This document shows, piece after piece, positions 37,900-56,760 of a stretch of DNA of 64,000 bases. Under the pieces are notes generated by a model that saw nothing but the letters and a program-made list of their open reading frames with translations, ran no database searches and was not told where the DNA came from. The stretch's first letter is position 1. The number at the start of each line of letters is the position of its first letter. The position numbers were made by a program, and so were the translations under genes. This stretch comes from Eleginops maclovinus (taxonomy: Eukaryota; Chordata; Actinopteri; Perciformes; Eleginopidae), in the NCBI RefSeq assembly GCF_036324505.1, contig NC_086352.1, positions 27,306,312 to 27,370,311 on the forward strand, given 5' to 3'.

Positions 37900-40800
37900 T
37901 CAGACCAAGTCGGTGTTTCCGAACCCATGCTGGTCGCGGCCGGGCGGGAACTGCTGCGTCCAGTCAATGACGGCCGGCTTGAAGAGGCCACAACAGCGCA
38001 GATGGAAGAACGACACCAGGTTCCTTATCACGCCCAAACTGCAGAGACAGGAGAGGGTGACCAGTGAGGGGTGACTGATGAATGCAAGATGTTTTTGATA
38101 TGAAATGTTTTCATGGTGGCAATACTGTTCACACGGTACATATTTAGCACTGACATTTAAAATGTGTATGTTGTATAAATTATATTTTTGAAATGTTATG
38201 AGCTACCTTAAATGCATCTTTAGGGAGATAAAGTATTTTATAACTGATGATATTGAAAGAGTATAAAAAGATGATTAATCTATATAAAACCAGGACTAAA
38301 AGGAATGTGCCATCCCTTAACTTAGTCGTTTTCTTTCCTCAGAAATCACACAAGCTTTCAATTATGTCCACTTTCCCAAAGAATTTAAATAACATCTCAG
38401 CCTTCTTCTTATTTTACAAATCACTGCAATTCATTCACAAAAAAAGTGATTTAATTTCTCAAGTGAACTTCCAAAGTAGAGCTCCATTAGTTCAATCCTA
38501 AACAAATAATCTCTAAGCTTATTTAAACTCTATCATTCCATCTTCTTATTATTTGGCTCACTGTAACTGATTTCAGGCGGCATATTGTCCCACTTTATCA
38601 GATAAGCCGCTTAGTATTGCTGCTTGTATTTCCATAGAGACTGAACAGCCTGTTTGGCACTGTGGATTTAATAATTAATCAGGGGTAATGTGCAAGAAGA
38701 CATTCGTTACTACATAAAACCTTGGCTAAAAGATATAAAGCCCCCCCTGCATCATGATAAAACTCAGCCCTAAACTAAAGACATTAGTCCTCTGACATCA
38801 AATATAGGTTCTGAATAAATCACTGGCATCAAAGAGCAGCGCTCAGTAAAATAGTTTCAAAGGATTGTGATGACCTAATGCTGTCAGTAATATGAACTCA
38901 CTTGTATGGATTCTGCTTGAGGGAGACTGGTTGTCGTTGTTTCCTCTGGTGCATCGTCAGGCTCGACAGCTCTGCTGTGGTCAGTCCCAGGAAGGCAATC
39001 TGCTCCGACACAAACAAAACATCACACACTGAGTTTCCTGACGAGATGCTCACTGCTTTTATCACACATTCCCAATCAGACTCTGAGTTGTTTTATATGG
39101 ATTATTTGAACATTTCAGGGACGAAAAGACAAAAAAAGTGATGTAAAGTGATCATTTCAAAAACATTGTCTGCTCTGATTGGTGAGATGAACGGCTCTGT
39201 TGTGATTGGTCAAGGATTGTTTAGCGATGTCCTGCCGCTTAGCCTATCACGTACAATGTGTTGTAGGGCTATCCAATAGAAGCGCGAGGGTTACATAGTG
39301 ATGTCATTAAGTTAGGAATTAAACAAAGGAGTGCAATGGAGGTGCTTCGGGCGGGGGGAGGGGATGTGTGGGAGAGAACCTCCCTCTGGAGAGAACTTTG
39401 GTATTTTAGCCTTTGTACCATTTACATGCACACAAACCTTTATAAACACACTAGGTCTGAGGTCTCTCCTCGTTTTGAGTCTGGATTTTAAAACACTGAA
39501 TCTTTGCGGTCACCTGGTAGAGCTGCAGCAGCAGCATGATGCCGGACCAGCAGGTGTGGTAGAAGGCCAGCAGGAAGACGCTGAGCAGCCAGGGAGAGCA
39601 GGTGACCAGCACCGAGACCACCCCCCACAGGCCCTGCTCCTCGTAATGCAGCACACAGTGAGTCCCCCAGTCTGGAAAAACACACACACAGCACAGCATG
39701 TGTATCAAGAGGCAGTGCAGACTGCGTCAGATTCTGTTATCACACCGAATGCAGAAGTACTCACATTTGAGGCAACCGTAGAACACCCAGGCTCCCATCA
39801 GCAGGAGGGAGAACAGGAAGAGGACAAAGTAGTGGTGGTTCCTCGCACCTGGAAGACACAAAATATATAATTTGAATTTTGCTAGCAAATGTGGCCAAAA
39901 CATGAATCAGAAAAGTGAGTTTTTATTATTATTTCAAAGATTGTCTTTGGGAACAAATTTGTAATATAAGCAGACTTTTTTAAGATCCTTATACTATCTA
40001 CATGACAATAATCTGACACACATAGAGTGCATGCCAGTGGACCAGTTTTACCATGTTGTGAATTTTGATGCATAGGAAACTTTTTCAGGCACTAAACGAA
40101 ACACCTCCACTGTTAGAGAATTTTTTCCCCCCGCTATTACTGTTTTATTACGTTAACATTTATTTCATTTTTATTTACCTACAGTGGGAAGCCATGCACT
40201 ATTGAATTTCACATAAATATAATTTAAAAAACAGGTTGTTTCTAAAATAACACATCTTAAAGATGAAGATGAAAAAAACCTAATTAATCATTTAATTAAT
40301 TAAATGATTTCTCTAATCCCTTGTTATTTGCTACGATGAGCCGTACCGATGCAGCCGTTGGTCCAGACGGAGTGGTGGTCCTGCTTGGCCACACAGGCGT
40401 CACAGTTGAAGCAGTGGTTCGCTCTCATCGGTTTCTTAATCTGTGAGAAACGATAAGAAGCACAATAGATGGTCCCTGCCTGCTTTGATAGACCAGTGTT
40501 GTGAAAAGTTTTTGTGTTCAGTTCAGATCCTCACCATACAGGACGTGCAGAATATCCTTGGGTCCAGGCAGCCGGCTTCAGCCAACACCAACACATTCTG
40601 ACGGCACAAACAAACAAAATGTAGCTAATTTGTCAGAAAAAATGTATCAGATAATTGTACTCGGAGTAAACTTATAATTTCCCTCTCACCATTTTCTTCT
40701 CTTCTTCAGTTGCCTTGACGAAGCCTGGGTCGGTCCTGCAGGTGCGCAGGTAAAAGTAGAGCAGAGCGGTGGCATTCACAGTGAACAAAGCCTGAACCGT

Positions 40801-43800
40801 GGCACTGGGCCCATGTGGGGTCAAAGGTTAAGAAACTCTCCATTCATGGGCTCGATCAAAATATTAAAATAGCAAACAGCTGATCCCGTAGAGGTAACAG
40901 AAATACAAAACACACCCTTATTTGCAGGGAACATCACATGATAACCGTCTCATAACTAGTTTAGTTATTTACTTCCAAAAAAGGATATCTGGCAGGAACC
41001 AGAGGCACCAGGTGACGATCATCCAGAACACTGAAGCCATGAGAGCTGTGGCAGGAAGGAGAGACTGAAAACCGGGACTTGGGAAGTTCCTGTTCAGACA
41101 AAAAACACTTCTTAATAAATGACATACAGCCAGCAGAAGGCAAAGACTGTATTTTAAAGGTTTTATAAATCCTTTCTTCTTTTACATGAAGCTCAGTGGA
41201 AAAGTGTCCTTACCTTGATGCCAAATTGACCACCCCCACCACGCAGGCCAGCAGGATCCCTTTGAGCAGCCATGACTCAGAGTTCATATCAACGATGGCG
41301 CCCACACTCCCAAAAACAACTGTGCAGAGCAAAAACTGTAGAAAGACCTGGAAATACAGGAAGGTGTTAGAGCTTAAGATAGTTCCCTACAAAGATGCGT
41401 TGTATGGGGGGGTCTTTAGTGTGTTTACCCTGTATCTGTTGACGAACCGCAGGCAGCGCGAGTTGGAGCGAACCCTCTCCTGCTTGACGTGGTTGAGCAT
41501 GTGGATGAGCAGCGGGCTTTGCACCTGGTGGGCCAAGTCGATGGGGGTGTGACCCTGAAGTAGAAGCATTGAAAACACATTAGAAGAAATGCCTCACCTT
41601 TCATTCAATTGAGAATGAAAGACAGTATGGTTTTCAGTGAATGTGCGGGGGGGGGGGGGGGGGGGGGGGGGGGGCTTTAACCTCTCTTGTCAAAACTGCA
41701 AAATAAAACCAATGCTTGTGACATAATTATACAAGTAAGTATTACAATGGAAGACTAAGAGTCCTTGTGATGTGTTCAAAATGTGGCACTCGTAACAAAG
41801 TGCAGAACAGATTCACGGTGATGCTAAAATGTTAAAGCAACACCTTTTATTTCTCAGTTGTAACATGTAGCGCTGACATGTCTGACCCATCTCTCTCACA
41901 GTGTGATGGCAGACTTACGTTGAGGTTTTCCGCCTCCACGCTGGCCCCACCCTCCAGAAGGATGTGGGCAGCGTCCACGTTTCCTGCCAGCACGGCGCAG
42001 TGGAGCGGAGTGTTCCTGTTCACTTTGTCTACAGCATTCACTGAGGCGTTATTTTTTATTAAGAAATTTGTTGGTTCAGGCCTAGGACAGAAGAACATGT
42101 GCTGTTTATTTTTTTGTATCAACCTCTCTAGATACTAAATTAACTTAACTATCTGAATGACTTTTTCTTATATTCTGTTTGTTTTGGATAAATGCAAAGG
42201 CTTTTTAAAAAACATTTTTCACATCTCATCTAATTTGAGAAGGCTTTTCTTAAATTTAGATGCATCCTAGAAAAAGTTAAAGACTGTATTCTCTAAGTGT
42301 TCACCTCTGTTTATTAGTAAACAGTGATTGCATGTAAAATATGTGGGCTGACAATATGTGAAATATCCTCAGATAAAATCTTATTCCTGTTAAAACGTTA
42401 ACATTTATCATTGCCATTACCTTTATTCACAGTGTCACTATCCAATAATATTTAGGTAATAACTTTTTCCTTGAAACTAATGGGGTTTTAGTAACCAAGG
42501 CTCACCCAATAATCTTCTGTGCTGCTAACATTAGCGGCGTCTGTCCGTTGCAGTCAGGCCCATCGACTTCCTGGAGGCAAATGAGAGAATTACCATACAA
42601 ACAAATTGAAAGAAAAAGAAACATCAAACTCCAGGATGGAAAAATGATTCTTAAAACAGCTTAAAACAAATAAAGGTGTTCCGGAGTGTGTGTGTGGAGT
42701 CTGACCTGTCCCTTCGCCATGAGATAAGCTGCTATGGCCATGTGCTGGAAGAGGATGGAGAGGTGGAGAGCGCGGTAACCTTCCCCGTCTGCGATGGCGG
42801 GGTCGGCTCCGTATCTCATCAGCTGGATCACCATGGGGAGGTGGCCCTGCCTGATCAGAGGCATACACAGGCAGCTTTAGGACTCACTAACCTAACTAGG
42901 TTTCAAAATGAGTCAACATGCAGAAAGCACTCCCCAGAAACTAAATGCCTCTGTCAGAATGTGTACCTTGGTTCTGATAGATATGTGGGGAAAACTGCAA
43001 ACCAAAGCAAAGCAGCCCAGAGATGTCTTTGCACATACAGAGGAAATAAATAAATGTAGGTATTTTTAAAATGTATGATGATTTAAAAAAATGGTTAAAG
43101 ATGTGCTTTTTCAATTTAAAGAGTAAACCAAAGTTGGCCTCTTTGTTTTATTCTACATCAATGTTCACATGTGGCTCAACATATTTTCACAATAACTTCA
43201 TATTAGTTCTGATCTGTTTTAAAATGGCAGCCTTGAGCTCTTTAAAACATGGAGAATAATATGAAAGATGATAAATGAATACTGCCTGCTGTGTTTTCTT
43301 TTCTCTTAAAATAGAAAACACATTTGTCTTTTGCAACGTTTTTTTGTGCTTTTTGTAATTATACTGGGAACAAATAAATGTGTTGGTCGAACAGACGGTG
43401 ATTGTGCTTACTGTTATATAAACACTATGTGACTCCAATTAAAGCATCAAAAGGAAAATAATTGTATAGGAATAAAAAAGAGCAAAGATTACCTTATGGC
43501 CCAGTGAAGAGGAGAGGAGTTCAGGTCACCTCCAAGCTGATCTACTATTGACCCTTTGGAAATATAATACCTGTCAGGGAAGCAAAAAAAGAGGAAATTA
43601 CAACATTTCCAGTTTAAGGCTGGTTGTAATTGCTTAGACAGAGTAGTGATCTGCAGGTCTTACTTGACCAGCTCTGCACGGTTGTTGATGGCCGCCCAGT
43701 GCAGCAGAGAGACGTTCTCTTTGTCCGGCTGCCTGACGTCATATCCTGCTTCCACCAGCTCCTTGCAGCGCTCAAGGATACCAAACCTGAGAGGATCACA

Positions 43801-46772
43801 CAGAAAGAAATGTTTTGAACACAGCAATAACAGAAATAATAACTCCCCGTCGAACGCTTTAGTTTCAAGGTGCTCCAAAAACAAAAAAGAAATCGACGAA
43901 ATACAGAGGCCTAAACATCGTACAACTTTTAAATCCAGGCTGAAGACTTTTCTTTTTGCCACTACTTTTAATTGAAATATGTATATTTAACACGGCACTG
44001 AAACTTTTATTTGTGTACCTGAGTATTTATGTTTATTTTATTATCTGTTAAATGCCATTTTATAATAGGTTTCCGCTGCACTATTTCTCATTTAATTTAA
44101 TACACAGCACTTTGAATTACCTTGTGTTGAAAGATGCTATGTAAATAAACTTGCCTTGCCCGTAGTTAGCAATATATGTACTGTAGTGAGATGAAAAGAC
44201 ATGTAGGAGCGGCTCTGCAGATTATTATTATTTTCTGTGTGACCTTTGTTCTGCTGCACCGCAATGCACTGATCAGTCAGAAAAAGCAGCCAGCATTTCA
44301 GTTTCCTGCAAGTACTGCTGAGTTGCTTATCTCGCCCAAAGAACACTGACAGGTTTGAGCAGCTTGTATTTGTACTATAGTTGTATGTACCTGATAAAAC
44401 CCTCATCATATTTGACTTCTAATAAACACGCAACTCTGAATGCCTCTGTGCATTCCTTAAGCTTTGTCTCAAAACCCCTGTGTAAAAACATTGTTCAAAT
44501 ACGTGTCGTGCCGTACATTCCCAACAAAAAAACAAGGTGTGTTCTCTTCCCTATGTCCATAGGTTTTAATATCATGATCATAAAAACTGAATTGTCTTAC
44601 TGTTTTACAGATGTGAAAACAAGCCTCATTTAAAAACATTTGACTTTTTAAAAAAATGTTACATGAGAATGAACAATAAATATACAGCCTATTGTTTCCT
44701 CCACCAATCTGGTATATGGTTTAAATCTTTGGTTAAAAGTTTGCATAATTTTACTTTATGGTATGATTTAAATTTAGAGATTGGTTGAAGAGTTGCACAA
44801 GATTTGTACATCAAAACACCAACACAAATAATCAAGATGTGACATTGTTTCCTCTGTGGTTGTCATATTTTCAGTCGTAAACCATTCAAAGGAATGTGAC
44901 AGTGTTCAAATTAGTATCTATTGCCGAATAAAAATGTGACCCTGAATACTGACATTACTGAAAAAGGTTTGACAGGGACATCTGCAAGCTTCAAAAAAGA
45001 GATAGTGTGTGGTTGATGCAAAAATGGGCATTTGGTCTAGTTGAGTAATATGTAGTGGTAAAATAGGATATAAAACCATGGTTTAGCCAAACTTATTTCA
45101 AAGAAAAACTGCATGATTTTTTCCATCACTGCATGAATGTCCAGTTGACAGAGATGTAATGTCCCTCCACTTACTGTGTTGCCTTCACTATGTCCCAGCT
45201 GCCACTGTCGTCCATGTGCGAGCGTCTCTTCGGCTGCTGACTGATGTCCATCGCCTGATCACCTTTATTGGCGAACTGTCCGTTAAAAGGTGTCATAAAG
45301 GGGTGCGGCGCTCTGGGCCCATGACTGTGAGAATGACCTGCATGTCCGTGGTTACAGCTGTCATGCATGTTGCCGTGACCCTGCAACACATACACAAAGA
45401 AAACACACATATTAGGTCCAGAGTGGTCCACGTGGCAACCTTAAACTGACATGGAACAATTAGCGTTATTGATTTAGCGAGTTACACAATCAGACTCCTG
45501 GGGGCCCCTCACTGGTTACCCAACCACTCAAATGTGGAGGATGCATTTGTTAAGGTGTCACTGTGTAAAATAACTGATCATGGTATTAATAATAACCTTT
45601 ATTTATTAGAGCAAACAGCCACATTTGGATGTTGTGAGGTGAAATAAATGAGTAAACCATATGAGATTTTGCATGACTGTTTGCGTCCTGGCACAGCATC
45701 TATCACCTTTTTATATTTATATTATCTAAGTGTATGAGACCAGAAGCAATGTGAAATATAACTGACCAGGCGTGCTATACTTCAATATTAGATGTTAAAT
45801 AAAGTGACGAATCATTGAAGAAACAAGATTTGAGGAGGCATTCAAATTGCTGAACTGGGTGAAACAGACATTTTTCTTGTATGGAAACAAACTGATGCCC
45901 AAAATAACTTTAAATATAATTATGTGTTGATATAGTGAAATAGAATAAAGCTCTGTTAAAAGAAGTCTGATAGAAAAGCAATCAGAAAATATTTTGATTT
46001 CAGTTACTGCCATGGATGTAAGAAGTTTAATTGTGGTGAATCCAGGCTGATCACTCCGGGATGGATCTGCTGGAAGCTATCTTTGTCTGCATGTTGATGT
46101 CATGGTTTGACAGATTGCTGCTGCTGCGATGATATATACAGTTGGTTAAAACTCAACATATGGCACAAGCTAACCTATGTCTAGCTGTAAGAGTATAAAC
46201 ACATGTGGATTTGGATGAACATATGCAGCTAGCGACAATCAGAAACAGCCCGGCGTTGAGCTGTGAGAGAGGACTACTGTTTCGTAACAATAGCAGAAGA
46301 ACAGAAAGGTAACTAAAGCAAATGCATGGTTAATATACGCCTTGGCTGTCAATGCATCATCTTCACATCCAGAGAAATTAAACACACATGCCCCGACGTG
46401 GCTGCCTTTACATGAAGAAAGCAATCTAAATGTGATATTTGGAGTGTAGGAGAGATTAGCTAGCTAGCTGCAGTTAAACGCCAGGTAACTAGCAGCATGC
46501 TAACTACGCCCACAGAAGCTAGCAGACTGACAGCAGCTTCCTCTGAGCGGATGAGTATCACTGACGACAGGTTAGCCGCCTCACAGAAACTGACCAACCA
46601 GATAGAAATACAACAAGCCAGCTAGGAAATGCTAACAACCCGATACTAGTGATGTGTTTAGGACACAATACGTCAGGTAGCTATCCACCAGGTGAAACAG
46701 TAACAATACAAGCATCAAAAGCAGCGAAAGAAACATAAACCGACTCACATTGTCGTCCTCTTTCCAGTCCAT
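37900..46772 (-). CDS. zdhhc13: ZDHHC13-like ankyrin-repeat DHHC protein, catalytic Cys replaced by Ser
   Basis: Minus-strand coding exons, 5' to 3': 46772-46749, 45380-45175, 43786-43664, 43570-43493, 42850-42706, 42570-42506, 42081-41919, 41554-41429, 41347-41214, 41089-40973, 40804-40690, 40597-40535, 40440-40347, 39848-39765, 39671-39514, 38999-38902, 38038-37900 (TGA). They join in frame to 643 aa (human 622). The family adds palmitate to substrates at the Golgi, with ankyrin repeats recruiting clients. Seen here: His-rich N-terminus (about 10-30); ankyrin repeats about 77-300 ([39 protein letters not shown]); about six membrane segments; DPG 419-421; cysteine-rich domain 448-497; TTAE 572-575. 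The core reads [12 protein letters not shown]: Ser477 (codon 40,371-40,369) stands where the acyl-accepting Cys should be, while the surrounding Cys/His zinc ligands remain. Human has [14 protein letters not shown] and gene order favour ZDHHC13 over ZDHHC17. Predicted catalytically dead; may act as a scaffold. Confidence 0.94.
39190..39445. repeat. Dispersed repeat B, copy 2, in zdhhc13 intron
   Basis: Matches 5,040-5,310 (same orientation), with an extra G-rich insertion near 39,345-39,400. Shared words include gtgattggtcaa, cttagcctatcacgta and ccaatagaa. Confidence 0.6.
41647..41674. repeat. 28-nt G homopolymer in zdhhc13 intron
   Basis: An uninterrupted run of 28 G on the plus strand (C on the transcribed sense strand). 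Such runs can form quadruplex structures and are very error-prone in sequencing, so the exact length is uncertain. Confidence 0.85.
43880..44160. repeat. Non-LTR retrotransposon 3' end in zdhhc13 intron
   Basis: ttttaaatccaggctgaaga followed by cttttctttttgccac, and the terminal agcactttgaattaccttgt to aaataaacttgccttgcc with a repeated cttgc end, match the 3' end of a common fish LINE recalled from memory. This is a 5'-truncated copy. Confidence 0.6.
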
Positions 46773-46870
46773 GTTGTTATGAAGGAACGAAGAGAAAGTT
46801 CTTACTGCTGGACGGAACGCGATCAACGTGAAACTTCCGCTCTTTGATTTTCAAAGTAAAAGTCGCAGTG
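46773..46870 (-). promoter_or_regulatory. zdhhc13: zdhhc13 5' UTR and TATA-less promoter
   Basis: Upstream of the ATG (46,772) the DNA becomes richer in CpG. acttccg (46,833-46,839) is an ETS site in reverse (CGGAAGT on the sense strand). No TATA box is seen. The start site cannot be fixed from sequence. Confidence 0.4.
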
Positions 46871-47289
46871 ACACAGTTAAAGAAAGGAAACATGATGGTG
46901 CATCTGCAGGGAGGAAATTTTATAGAACATTTAGAATAAGATGCTTACTCAAAAGCCATGGAGATACCTGCATATTGCATTGACATTTGTAATGACTCCA
47001 ATATTTGTTTTCACATTTAACAGTGAAATAAGTATGTAGCCTAATTGGAGAGATAGTTGTTCGTTGATTGGTTTTGCTGCGTTTGTACGTTTTAAAGAAA
47101 AAACTACAGTGACTGTGCTCAGCTTTTTAAAGACTGAACCCCTCTCAATGTTGCTTGCAGATGTAATTTTGGCGATGAAGCTGCTTTCTCTATTGAGACA
47201 GAAAGTGTTTGAACTTGGGATTGCTGTTTAGCATTATTTTTTGCATTTAATTGCTTTTGAATAGTTTTTGATGTTTATGTCCATTCTTA

Positions 47290-47400
47290 TTAAAACATTT
47301 GTTACTTTATTTATTTATTTTCATATTTCCATCATTGTGCTGCTGCAACAACATAGTTCCCCATCTTGGGATCAATAAAGGCTTATTCTATCCTTTGCAG
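47290..47400. repeat. LINE 3' tail fragment
   Basis: gctgctgcaacaacatagtt followed by ccccatcttgggatcaataa is a recognisable fish LINE 3' end; only the tail is present. Confidence 0.5.
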
Positions 47401-54111
<6,711 letters not shown>

Positions 54112-54573
54112 TGTCATTTCTGTACTCCTCCAGCCATCTCCCTTGTGTGTGTTTGGTTGGATGTGGCTGTTCCTCCTGGTTCCCGGTTCAACCTCAACTC
54201 ACCTGCTGCAATCAGTTCTGCACCCTCCCAAACTACACATCTGCTTCCCATCAAGCCATCAGCTACGGCATATCAACCCCGGCTTCCCAACCATTTCTCC
54301 GCCAGATCGTTGTACAACCACAGTATTAACTCAAAGGCATTGCTAGCAGTTGATGGTTATTACACGTACCTTGATTCTAGCGTCTCAATTGTTTTTTTTT
54401 TTTTGTGCTCCAGGACCATTATCAACATGCCGTCTACCCGTCACCAGCCACCACGTCGTCACTCCACCTGGATCTCGACTCTTCCACCCCTTACCAACTG
54501 AATAAACTTGGTTAACTCACTCTGCCGTGTCCTGCGCTTGGGTCTACTCAGTGAACGTAAAAACTACATGACA
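54112..54573. mobile_element. Non-autonomous element D, copy 1 (plus)
   Basis: The copy begins tgtcat and ends atgaca. Near its 3' end aataaacttgg and ctgcgcttgggtctac match, in inverse orientation, the aggacccaaatgcagaagg start of the element at 58,882-59,333. No coding capacity. Limits are approximate. Confidence 0.45.
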
Positions 54574-55003
54574 TACTGTAAGGGCTCCAAATGTGTTGAT
54601 ACAAATCCCATATAAACGTGTTTTATTTGATGTGAAAAGGCTTTATGGTTAATTCCTCATTTTGTCACATTCATCAAATGCGCAAGTCCAGTTTGAGGCA
54701 AAGAGAAGGGTTACCACCGACACCTCCCACAAAACTCTCATTGGTAAACTCCAATTGGTGAATCTCCAATAAAACCTGAAATGTGGGTAACAACTAAGAG
54801 GCCAGCTCCAAAAAATTGCTAGTCAATTTCAAAACAATTGTGCAAGCTGAAAATCCATTTACTGTACATGCCAATAATGATTTAAATGACTAACCGGTTG
54901 CAACCCAAGTGAATCTTTAACAGGGTCATTGTCAGCAGTAGCTTTGCACACCTCTACTATTGCTTACACTACTGAGTGGAATGGGAGGGTTGTTCTCTGT
55001 CAA

Positions 55004-55186
55004 ACCGGATAGCTGAGTGATAAGAGCTGGCGGCCAATATGCGGTTACCGCTGCCTCATAAGCCAGTTTGAATCCCGAGCTGGCCGATCAATTCAGTCAG
55101 GGCAATCTCCTCCCCTCTGTCTCCCCCTTCACTCCATGTTCTCCCATAAAGTCCCTCTTGCCCAAAAATACTTTTAAAAAACATTT
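55004..55186 (+). mobile_element. tRNA-derived SINE (family C copy 2)
   Basis: The A-box-like tagctgagtgat (55,010-55,021) and B-box-like agtttgaatcc (55,065-55,075) are 44 bp apart. The body, with cccctctgtctcccccttca and ttgcccaaaaat, is shared with the copy at 29,029-29,195. Confidence 0.65.
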
Positions 55187-55955
55187 CTATATTATTCTAG
55201 ATGGGATGTTCCAAAGAAATTCTGTAATGGTGTCAGAATATCTAGTAAACTCAACTTCGAGACCAATAAAAGGACACATGTCACATTAAAGTGTTGATAA
55301 ATAGCTGGTATTAAGCCCAAAGGACATGACCACAGTCAGTAATGAGTCCCATTAACTTGTGAAGGACCCAGATGAACTTTCTACTGTTTGCTTATCTGCA
55401 CGACTGCTCTAATGAAAACACATTTCTCTGCTGCACTGCTGACTGTGAGCAGGCGTACGAGGTGTGCGTAACTCGAGGAGAGCTTTGGAAGCCTTCTGCG
55501 AGATAAAGGATTTTTTAGCTGAGGGATCTGACTGAAGGGTTGGCAACTGTCTTCACTGGACGCCATTCAATTCGTGGTTAATCTGCTCGTGTGAACTCCG
55601 TCGCCGTGGCCATCTGCTCACAGCCACAAAGGCGGTGCACCAATGCAGTTCTGTGAATTATTTAAATTTCTCACATCAAAACCAGTTATTTCATGGAAAA
55701 CAAGTGGATGCTCTCTGTATTTCTGAGATTGCTTCGCCCACACAAACATGGAAGCTTTTATTTTGGCGACTAAAGGAGAACTTTCCACTTTCCATTTGAA
55801 CACAGCATTGAGATTGCTACGCTGAGAAAACACGAGCTTTTGTTAATAAAAGCCTTTCTTCTCACGATTGCGAGGAAATACATGACATGGTAAAAGTGTT
55901 TAAAATGAGAAATCGTTGACCCTGTCAGGTTGAGGTGGAGCTTTGAAGCGATGTT
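55187..55955. other. Intergenic DNA, no gene seen
   Basis: No supportable exon or repeat was recognised. Confidence 0.4.
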
Positions 55956-56435
55956 AAAGGTCCCCTATTATGCTCTTTTTCAGCAATATATTATAGGTCT
56001 CAGATATCTACAAAACATGTCTCTGGAGTGTTTGCCTCCAAATACCAAGCAGATCGTGCATTGCAGCGTGCCTTATCCTACTCCCATTCTGGGTCTGTAG
56101 CTTTAAATGGTATTGAGGTGCTGCTGTTCAAGCCCCCCTGAGAAGTGATTGGTTTAAAAAAACAAGTAGGAGGAGATTCAGTGGATAGGGTGGGCCGGCG
56201 TTACCTTGGTTGGTTATTGGCTAAAGGTTGAACAACCCCAAAACAACATTGTGACATCACAAAGTGGCCACAATCTGATCAGCTCATTTTCAGACAGGTT
56301 TTTTATGTAGATGGATCAGGACCAAAAGAGAGAGAATATTTTTCCTGAAACTTTTCAAATGTCTTAACACAGATGGGATACATATTTATGTATAAAAGAC
56401 ATGAAAAAGTGGATTTTGCATAATAAGTGACCTCT
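55956..56435. mobile_element. MITE family A copy 2 (opposite orientation)
   Basis: The left end aaaggtcccctattatgc and right end gcataataagtgacctct are inverted repeats. Internal ttatgtataaaagacatg and tacaaaacatg match the copy at 3,391-4,117 when reversed. Both ends lie in or next to TTAA, which might point to piggyBac-like target choice, but this is not shown for the first copy. Confidence 0.75.
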
Positions 56436-56519
56436 AAGGTTAACATGTACTTGTTTTGCTTCTATTTAATTATAATATAACCTTTAATGAATGTGTCCTT
56501 GAAGATATGGTATATCTGG

Positions 56520-56755
56520 AAATGAATAGATCATATGAACCTTTAATCGTACGATCCCACAGACTATCATTGTCAAAAGAAAAGTCCTTTACGAAGAGGA
56601 TAATTATCCACAATAAGTGTCCACAATACTTGTAATACTTAAAAACAAAATAAGATTGCTTCTTTGAATGTTTGTTCAGTATATACATGTCCATGAAAAT
56701 GAATAGATCATATGAGCCTTCAATTGTCCAATTCCATATCATTATCAAAAGCAAT
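56520..56755. repeat. Diverged tandem duplication, period about 178 bp
   Basis: aaatgaatagatcatatgaa (from 56,519) recurs as aaatgaatagatcatatgag (from 56,697), followed in both by cctt-aat, then atcattatcaaaag-like text. Roughly 60 bp of each unit can be aligned by eye. Confidence 0.6.
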
Positions 56756-56760
56756 GCCAT

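Noticed and set aside
54145..54501. Three overlapping plus-strand frames
   Set aside because: They fall inside non-autonomous element D and are not conserved protein sequences.
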